Assembly (NCBI GenBank): GCA_963846475.1
Contig: CAWJVZ010000004.1
Span: 806,001 to 870,000 of the forward strand
Length of the DNA: 64,000 nt
Source of the DNA: DASWJZ01 sp963846475
GTDB taxonomy: Bacteria > Pseudomonadota > Alphaproteobacteria > Rhizobiales > Afifellaceae
Direction: 5' to 3'
A program made the position numbers and the translations under genes. The notes below the pieces were generated by a model that searched no databases, had not been told where the DNA came from, and worked only from the letters and a program-made list of their open reading frames with translations. Every line of letters begins with the position of its first letter. The stretch's first letter is position 1. Of this stretch, positions 56,735-64,000 are shown one piece after another.

Positions 56735-58479
56735 GCGACGTGCGGATCCTTGCGCAATGCGAGGGCGATCGCGAAGACGGCCCCGCCCGAGGGGGGAGTC
56801 TCCACGAAGATGCGCCCGTTGTGAAGATCGACGATCCGCTTGGCAATGGAGAGTCCGAGCCCGGTCGAGCTTTCGCCACCGGTCGGCTTGGCGGAGAGCC
56901 GCTGGAAACGGCCGAACAGCCTTGCGCTGTCCTCCGGAGACAGGCCTGGCCCCGTGTCGGCGACGCGGACCACTGCCTCGTCGCCCTCGCGGCTGACGCC
57001 GACCCGGATGCGGCCGCCGATCGGGCTGTATTTCACCGCGTTGCTGACGAGATTGTCGACGGCCTCGCGGAGCCGCTCGACGTCGCCGACAGCCCAAAGG
57101 CCCGATTCGGCGCTGATCTCGATGGTTTGCTCCTTGCCGGCGGCGGGACCGAAATTCGCACGCGCCACCTCGCCGACCATGGCGCCGACATCGACCGGAT
57201 CGGCCCGCACGGAAATGTCCAGCGCGTCGGCCATGGCGTCGCGAATGAGGTCGTCCACCATGGCGGTGAGCCGGCGCGCCGATTGGCGGATGTGATCGAC
57301 CTGCGCCCGCGCCATGTCTTCCGGCAGCGGCGACATGGCGAGCAGCTCCGTGAGCATCTCGGTGCGGCCCAGGATAACGCCGAGCGGGTTCTTGAGGTCG
57401 TGCGCCACGGTGCCGAGCACTTCGCCCTTGAAGGCGTTGGCGCGCCTGAGCCGCGCGCTCTGGCTTTCCAGCCGATCCTTGGCGGCAACCAGCTCGGCGG
57501 TGCGGCGGGCGACCTTGTCCTCCAGCTCCAGATTGGCGCGTTCCAGCTGCTCGTAAAGGGTCACGTTGTCGAAGGCGGCGGCGAGCCGGCTGCAGAATAC
57601 TTCCACCAGCGCCTTGTCGGTGTCGGACAGCTCCTTGCCGGAATCCAACAGCGCGATCAGCTCGCGGCCGCTGCCGGTCCCCATATAGAGGATGGTGCGG
57701 CCGGCCGAGAAATCGTGCCGCCGGGCTTCGAAGGCTTCGTGGATCAGTCGCCGAAGCTCATCGTCGAGCGGGCGCCCGCCGGTCGATACGGCGTAGTCGC
57801 TGTAGCAGCCGGAGCCGGCCAGCACCGACAAACCGTTCGCGCCGTTGCCTTCCCGCAACACCAATATGCCGGCGCATTCGATGTCCATCAGCGACGCGAG
57901 CTGGGTGAGCACGCCCTCGGCGAGACGCTGCAGCGAGCGGAGGTCGAACAAAGTGGCGGCGGCGTCGATGATGATCTCGAGCCCGCGCCGCGTCTCGACG
58001 AGTTTTATCAGCTGTTCGTAGCTGCGGATTGCCGCGGTGAGCGCGGTGAACAGCTTTTCGGCGGTGAGCTCGGTCTTCGCTTTGTAATCGTTGATGTCGT
58101 AGTCGACGACGATGCGCCGCTCCGGCGCTTGGCCGGGCTGGCCGGTGCGCAGGATAATGCGCACCGTCTCGTTCTGGAGCTCGTCGCGGACATATTCGAC
58201 CAGCTCCAGTCCCGCTCCCTCCGTTTCCATGACAACGTCGAGCAGGATGACGGCTACGTCCGGGTGATCGCCGAAAAGGATGCGCGCTTCCGCGGCCGAG
58301 CGGGCGGAAAGGAGCTCCAGCCCGCGCCCGTGCAAGGAGTAGTCCTGCAATGCGAAGCGGGTGCCGTCATGCACGGCCGGATCGTCGTCGACGACGGCGA
58401 TTTTCCAGGACGGCCCGGCGGGGCGCGCCGGCGCCGGCTCATCGTCGATCAAATCGAGGAATTCGGCCTCGTCGGCCAT
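56731..58479 (-). CDS. Hybrid REC-DUF3369-type histidine kinase, 582 aa
   Basis: A soluble kinase without membrane helices. N-terminal receiver domain with D81 (VILLDVVMETEG), followed by a DUF3369/GAF-like sensor part (residues 165-305), coiled coil, HisKA with H360 (GTVAHDLKNPLG) and HATPase (DTGPGLSPEDSARLF, STGLGLSIAKRIV). The N-terminal receiver in front of the kinase suggests input from another phosphorelay. Paired with the coupled OmpR-type regulator. Confidence 0.9.
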   Translation of the reverse strand: MADEAEFLDLIDDEPAPARPAGPSWKIAVVDDDPAVHDGTRFALQDYSLHGRGLELLSARSAAEARILFGDHPDVAVILLDVVMETEGAGLELVEYVRDELQNETVRIILRTGQPGQAPERRIVVDYDINDYKAKTELTAEKLFTALTAAIRSYEQLIKLVETRRGLEIIIDAAATLFDLRSLQRLAEGVLTQLASLMDIECAGILVLREGNGANGLSVLAGSGCYSDYAVSTGGRPLDDELRRLIHEAFEARRHDFSAGRTILYMGTGSGRELIALLDSGKELSDTDKALVEVFCSRLAAAFDNVTLYEQLERANLELEDKVARRTAELVAAKDRLESQSARLRRANAFKGEVLGTVAHDLKNPLGVILGRTEMLTELLAMSPLPEDMARAQVDHIRQSARRLTAMVDDLIRDAMADALDISVRADPVDVGAMVGEVARANFGPAAGKEQTIEISAESGLWAVGDVERLREAVDNLVSNAVKYSPIGGRIRVGVSREGDEAVVRVADTGPGLSPEDSARLFGRFQRLSAKPTGGESSTGLGLSIAKRIVDLHNGRIFVETPPSGGAVFAIALALRKDPHVA

Positions 58480-58589
58480 TCATCTGCTCCGGATCAGCTC
58501 AGAGTTCCGGAGTGTTGCCTGTCGCGGCGAAAACGGGAAGCCCAGCCGCCGGGATGGCCGGCGGCTGGGGAGCATATGCGATCCGCCGG

Positions 58590-59288
58590 TCAGCGGACGA
58601 TGTGCACGATCTGCCGGTTGGCCGGATCAACCAGCACGGGCACGCCGTTCACGTAGACGTAGTTGTACTGGTAATTCGGGATCGGCTGAAGCTGGACGGT
58701 TTCCGGCAGGCCGGCGCCGACCACGACTTCGCCGTCCAGGTAGACGGGATTGCCCTGGTTGCTGGTGACGTAGGTGCGCACCTCCTGCGGCGGCTCGACC
58801 ACAGCGCCTACCGCGCTGCCGGTGATGCCGCCCGTCGCCGCTCCGGCAACGCCGCCGATGGCCGCGCCGATGGGCCCGCCGATCAGCGCGCCGGCGATTG
58901 CGCCCGTGGCAGCTCCGGTGGCAACGCCGGCGGCGCCGCCAGCCTCGACGGCGGAATCGTTATAGGTGACGACCGGCACGGCGACCTCGGCCGGGCGCTG
59001 GCTGATCACCACCGGCGCGCCGCCGACATCGGCGGCGAGGTAGTCGGAATAGACCCAGCCCTGCGCGCCGTTGTGGTCGACGGTGCACCATTTGCTGCCT
59101 TCCATGCAGCCGCTGATGGTCACCCCCTCATTCGCCTTGATATAGCCGACGACCGGATGCTGCGGACCCGGCCCGGAGCGGATGTTCAGGTCGGTAGTCG
59201 CAGTTGCCGCCGTCTGCGCCGATGCGGCGCCGGAAATCGCGAGCGCGCCGATAAAGGCCGCGGTCGCCAAAATGCGTGTCTTGCTCAT
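58590..59288 (-). CDS. Exported SH3 / glycine-zipper / DUF1236 protein, 232 aa
   Basis: Signal peptide (KTRILATAAFIGALAISGAA), bacterial SH3 domain (TTDLNIRSGPGPQHPVVGYI ... WVYSDYLA), a glycine-zipper hydrophobic segment (GALIGGPIGAAIGGVAGAAT) that may insert into a membrane, and a C-terminal DUF1236-like part (VYVNGVPVLVDPANRQIVHI). Typical of Hyphomicrobiales cell-envelope proteins. Start ATG 59288. Confidence 0.85.
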   Translation of the reverse strand: MSKTRILATAAFIGALAISGAASAQTAATATTDLNIRSGPGPQHPVVGYIKANEGVTISGCMEGSKWCTVDHNGAQGWVYSDYLAADVGGAPVVISQRPAEVAVPVVTYNDSAVEAGGAAGVATGAATGAIAGALIGGPIGAAIGGVAGAATGGITGSAVGAVVEPPQEVRTYVTSNQGNPVYLDGEVVVGAGLPETVQLQPIPNYQYNYVYVNGVPVLVDPANRQIVHIVR

Positions 59289-59503
59289 CTGATAAAATCC
59301 TATGTGTTTCGCTGGTAGCCCCACTCGCCGAGAAAACGCGAGACGAGTGCGCGCGTTCCGGTCGTGCGACGCTATCACGCTCCAGGGCGGCGGCGCGTTC
59401 AGCTATAGGCGCGAGCCAGCGGCTCGACGCTTTCGGAGCCGGTGCGTCAGTGCGATCTACCGATTGTTTCGTCAGGCGCGCGCGCAACCCCAAGGACTTA
59501 CCC

Positions 59504-60620
59504 ATGAGCGGTGCAAAACTGTTCACACCGATACGGTTCGGAGCGCTCGAGCTGAGAAACCGGATCGTGATCGCGCCGATGTGCCAGTACCTCGGCCGAA
59601 AACGGCTGCATGACGGACTGGCACACGATCCATCTCGGGCACCTGGCGCTGTCCGGGGCGGGCTTGCTGACCATAGAGGCGACGGCCGTGGTGGCGGAGG
59701 GGCGGATCACCTACGCCGATGTCGGCCTCTACTCCGACGAATGCGAAGCCGCCATGCGCGGCGTGCTGGACAGCGTGCGGCGCTGGTCCGACATGCCGAT
59801 CGCCATCCAGCTGGCGCATGCCGGGCGCAAGGCTTCAAGCGAGGTGCCGTGGAAGGGCGGCGCGCAGATCGCGCCGGACAAGCCCAGCGGCTGGCAGACG
59901 GTGGCGCCTTCGGCGATCCCGTTCCAAGCCGGCCACAACCCACCGGCCGCGCTGGACCGGGACGGGCTCGTCCGGATACGCGACGCGTTCGGCGACGCGG
60001 CGCGGCGGGCGGCTCGCCTCGGCCTGCAAGGCGTACAGCTCCACGGCGCGCATGGCTATCTGCTGCACGAGTTCCTGTCGCCGCTGTCGAACCGACGCGA
60101 CGACGAATACGGCGGATCGCTGGAGAACCGCATGCGCTTTCCGCTCGAAGTTTTCGATGCGGTGCGCGCCGCCTTCCCCGCCGATCTGCCTGTGACGATG
60201 CGCGTCTCCGGCACGGACTGGGCGGACGGCGGCTGGACGATCGAGCAGACAATCGCGTTTGCCGAGGCGCTGCAGGCGCGCGGCTGCAGCGCCATCCATG
60301 TGTCCAGCGGCGGCATCACGCCGGCCCAGCAGATCCCGCTGGGGCCGAACTACCAGGTTCCGCTGGCGCGTGCGGTGAAGCTTGCCACCGGCATGCCGGT
60401 GATCGCGGTCGGCCTGATCAGCGAATTCGAGCAGGCGGAAGCGATCGTGTCCACGGGCGACGCCGACCTCGTCGCGCTTGCCCGCGCCATCCTCTACGAT
60501 CCGCGCTGGCCCTGGCACGCGGCGGCGCATTTCGGCGCTAAGGTGAACGCTCCCAATCAATATCTCCGCTCGCAGCCGCGGCAGTTTCCCGATCTGTTTG
60601 CGCTCCGCGCGGACGATTGA
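59504..60620 (+). pseudogene. NADH:flavin oxidoreductase (Old Yellow Enzyme, YqjM-like), one +1 frameshift
   Basis: FMN-dependent ene-reductase family. The N-terminus (KLFTPIRFGALELRNRIVIA-PMCQY) reads in one frame and the rest (SAENGCMTDWHTIHLGHLAL onward) in the next; one extra C near 59591 separates them. With it removed the protein is 371 aa and complete, with HxxH in HGAHGYLLHEFLSPLSN and the phosphate-binding end GDADLVALARAILYDPRWPW. All motifs are preserved, so a sequencing error or very recent mutation is more likely than long decay. Confidence 0.85.
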
Positions 60621-60652
60621 GGGGTTCCAGCTCAAGACACGGCGATCGAACG

Positions 60653-62329
60653 CTAGAACACCGGCGTCTCCCGGTAGGTGCCCCACAGAAGCTTCAGGCG
60701 TTCGACGATGTCGCCCATCGTCGCGCCTTCGCATACAAGCTCGATCGTCACCGGCATGATGTTCTGCGACTCGTCCTTGGCGACTTCGACGAGCCGGTCG
60801 AGGAGCGCTTCGATCCTGGAATTATCCCGCTCGCGCCGGACGCGCATGGTGCGGGAGATCTGGCGGTCGGCGGTGGTCGGATCGTAGGGATGGGTCTCGA
60901 AGGCGAACTTTTCGTCCTGCTCGACGTAGCGGTTGACGCCGATGACGGTCTTCTCGCCGGACTGCTTTCGGAGCGCCGTTTCATAGGCGAAGTCGGCAAT
61001 GTGTTTTTGGAACCAGCCCTCCTCGATCAGCCGGATCGTGCCGCCGCGCTCGTCGACCTCGTCGAGGATCTCGAAGATGCGCCGCTCGTATTCGCCGGTC
61101 AGGCTTTCGACGAAATAGGAGCCGCCGAGCGGGTCGATAACGTTGGCGACGTTGGATTCTTCGGCGATGACCTGCTGGGTGCGGAGCGCCAGCTTCATCG
61201 CCTCCTCGGTCGGGATGGCGAAGGCCTCGTCGTAGCCGTTGGTGTGCAGCGACTGGGCGCCGCCGAGCACGGCGGAAAGCGCCTGCAACGTCGTGCGGAT
61301 GACGTTGACCATGGGCTGCGGCTTGGTGAGCGTCGCCGCCGCGGTCTGGCAATGGAAGCGGAGCCGCATCGATTCCGGATTCGTGGCGCCGAACCGCTCC
61401 CTCATGATCCTGGCGTAGCAGCGCCGGAGCGCCCGGAATTTGGCGATCTCCTCGAAAAAATCGCCTTGCGAGACGAAGAAGAAGGCAAGCCGGGGCGCGA
61501 ACTCGTCCACCGTCATGCCGGTCTTCAGCACCTCCTCGACATAGACGATCAGGTTGGCCAGCGTGAACGCTGCCTCGTGCAGCGGCGAGGAGCCCGCCTC
61601 GGAGATGTGGTAGCCCGAGATGTTGATCGGGTTGTAGCGGCGCATGTTCTTGGCGCAGTAGGCGATGCAGTCGCGGACGATCCTGACCGAGGGCGCGATC
61701 GGAAAGATATACTCCTTCTGCGCCATGAACTCCTTGAGGATGTCCGCCTGTATCGTGCCGGACAGCTTGTGCAGGTCGCAGCCGCGCTTCTCGGCGAGCG
61801 CGACATACATGGCGAGCAGGATCCACGCGGAGGGATTGATCGTCATGGAGACGGAGATTTTTTCCAGGTCGATGCCGTCGAAGAGCGCCTCCATGTCGGC
61901 GAGGGTGTCGACGGCGACGCCTTCGCGGCCGACCTCGCCCTCGCTCATCGGGTGGTCGGAATCGTAGCCCATCAGGGTCGGCATATCGAAGTCGGTCGAG
62001 AGGCCGGTCTGGCCGTGTTCGATCAGATACTTGAAGCGGCGGTTGGTGTCCTCGCCGGTGCCGAAGCCGGCGATCTGCCGCATCGTCCAGATGCGGCTCC
62101 GGTACATCGTCGGGATAAGGGCCGCGGGTGAAGGGATAGCGGCCGGGCAGGCCGATCTCGTCGAGCGGAATTTCGGCGGACGTCGGCGGCGGTGTAGACG
62201 CGCTTGACCGGGAAATCGCCGGTCGTGAAGAATTCCGGCCGGCGCTCCGGCTGTTTCTTCAGGAAGGCGGCGACCTCGGCCGCTTCCCAGTCGGCGACCT
62301 CGTTGGCCAGGCGCTTCAGCGGGTCCTGC

Positions 62330-62343
<14 letters not shown>
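60653..62343 (-). pseudogene. Acyl-CoA (methylmalonyl-CoA-type) mutase large subunit, two +1 frameshifts
   Basis: B12-dependent mutase large subunit. It starts at 62343 (MNVFEQDPLKRLANEV). The frame shifts near 62174-62179 and near 62111; the 20 residues between them (EIPLDEIGLPGRYPFTRGPY) read in a third frame. Corrected length 562 aa. The catalytic part is well preserved (GQTGLSTDFDMPTLMGYDSD, NVANVIDPLGGSYFVESLTG). It ends without a C-terminal B12-binding domain, so a separate small subunit must exist elsewhere. With MeaB and a CoA ligase upstream it resembles clusters for isomerising branched or hydroxy-acyl-CoA; the exact substrate is not decided. Confidence 0.85.
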
Positions 62344-63312
<969 letters not shown>

Positions 63313-63316
<4 letters not shown>

Positions 63317-64000
63317 CCGCCGCGGGTCCCTTCCAGCTCGGCCCGCATGTCGCGGAAGACGGCGCGGTCGTCGACGACGCGGCGCGCCTTGAAGTCGGTG
63401 CGCGGGATGGAGCCGGGATCGACCACCTCGACCATGGCGCGGATGCCCAGCACCTTTTGCATTTTCCGCGCCACGGCGGCGCGGTAGCCCTCCAGCGCTT
63501 CCGGGCCAGCGGCGGCAGTCGGCGGAATCCGCCTCGACCTTGAGCAGCAGCTCGTCCATCGCGGCGTCGCGGGTGATGACGATCCGGTGCTCGCCGCCGT
63601 AGCCCGCCGTCTCGTTCAGCGCAGCGTCGATCTCGCTGGGATAAATGTTTTCGCCGCGGATGGTGAACATGTCGTCGATGCGGCCAAAAATTCCCTGCGG
63701 CAGGCGCGGATAGGTGCGCCCGCACGGATTTGGAGCGTCGGTCCACAGCGTCAGGTCGCCAGAGGCGAGGCGGATCATCGGCTGCGACGTCCGCTCCAGA
63801 TGCGTGTAGACCGGCGTGCCCCGCTGTCCGTAGGGCACCCGGCGCATCGTCGCGGGATCGCAGACCTCGGTGTAGACGATGTCCTGCCAGCACAGCATCC
63901 CCGGCGTCTCGGCCGAGCCGGCGACGTTCATCCACGGCGTCATCTCCGCCATGGAGCCGCTGTCGAAGACTTTTGCGCCGTAAAACTCCTCGATGCGGTC
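63313..64000 (-). pseudogene. Phenylacetate-CoA-ligase-like AMP ligase, 3' part, one +1 frameshift
   Basis: Only the C-terminal part is in the window; the 5' part lies beyond the right edge. Recognisable phrases are YTEVCDPATMRRVPYGQRGT, GRIDDMFTIRGENIYPSEID and, after a shift near 63517 (extra base), VVDPGSIPRTDFKARRVVDD, the PaaK-type end. It activates a carboxylic acid to its CoA thioester, presumably the substrate of the mutase. The corrected stop (TGA 63315-63313) overlaps the MeaB start, which supports the frameshift reading. Confidence 0.82.

Overview
The window is high-GC DNA that looks alphaproteobacterial, probably Hyphomicrobiales. Evidence is the very GC-rich third codon positions, SH3/DUF1236-type exported proteins, a CopC-CopD-type copper protein, OmpR-type signalling and a MeaB/acyl-CoA mutase cluster. 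It divides into a prophage (left edge to about 39.23 kb, its left end outside the window) and host chromosome (39.23-64 kb).

The prophage is a temperate, T7-like (podovirus) element. A leftward early operon (about 2.7 kb down to 1) carries six small coupled genes and a tyrosine integrase that runs off the left edge. A CI-like repressor and a Cro-like protein lie divergently at 2.8-3.5 kb, surrounded by GTTACC-N5-GGTAAC operator-like repeats. The rightward early operon (3.2-11.7 kb) holds many tiny genes joined by 4-nt stop/start overlaps, then a toprim primase-like protein, an HD hydrolase, a helicase/primase-like ATPase and two solo DNA methyltransferases. A 450-bp non-coding stretch with a palindromic array of GGAACG iterons precedes the terminase genes (12.2-14.5 kb). 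The virion genes follow in T7 order: portal (gp8-like), scaffold, capsid, gp11-like, gp12-like, gp14-like, three large internal virion proteins (one with a GH24-type muramidase, one with a ParB-like domain) and a beta-helix tail spike. A lysis cassette (M15 peptidase, holin/spannin candidates) and moron-like genes, including a sulfotransferase, end the element. The right end abuts the 3' end of an intact tRNA-Arg(CCT) gene, the probable attachment site.

Five copies of one promoter-like motif (CCGCGR-TTGACR, 15-bp spacer, TANNNT) stand before the portal, capsid, tail-spike and lysis modules, with one more directly before a hairpin/terminator pair. They look like the phage late promoters. One may drive a leaderless tail-spike mRNA and one a small RNA.

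The host part has a nuclease and an M48 lipoprotein protease next to the tRNA. A copper/metal block follows (CopC-CopD-YtkA fusion, YcnI, DUF2946-like, FAD/Rieske oxidoreductase, NicO transporter, His-tailed DMT transporter, cupredoxin, TTHB210-like protein, ECF sigma factor). Two degenerate gene scraps flanking the NicO/DMT operon look like the scar of an old tandem duplication. Next come 5-formyltetrahydrofolate cyclo-ligase, a peptide-type solute-binding protein beside a histidine kinase, a GNAT enzyme, an OmpR-type response regulator coupled to a REC-DUF3369-type kinase, and an SH3/glycine-zipper exported protein. The last 4.4 kb hold an Old Yellow Enzyme, an acyl-CoA mutase large subunit, MeaB and a CoA ligase. 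Three of these four genes are interrupted by single-base +1 frameshifts (four in total), which points to sequence error or local decay.
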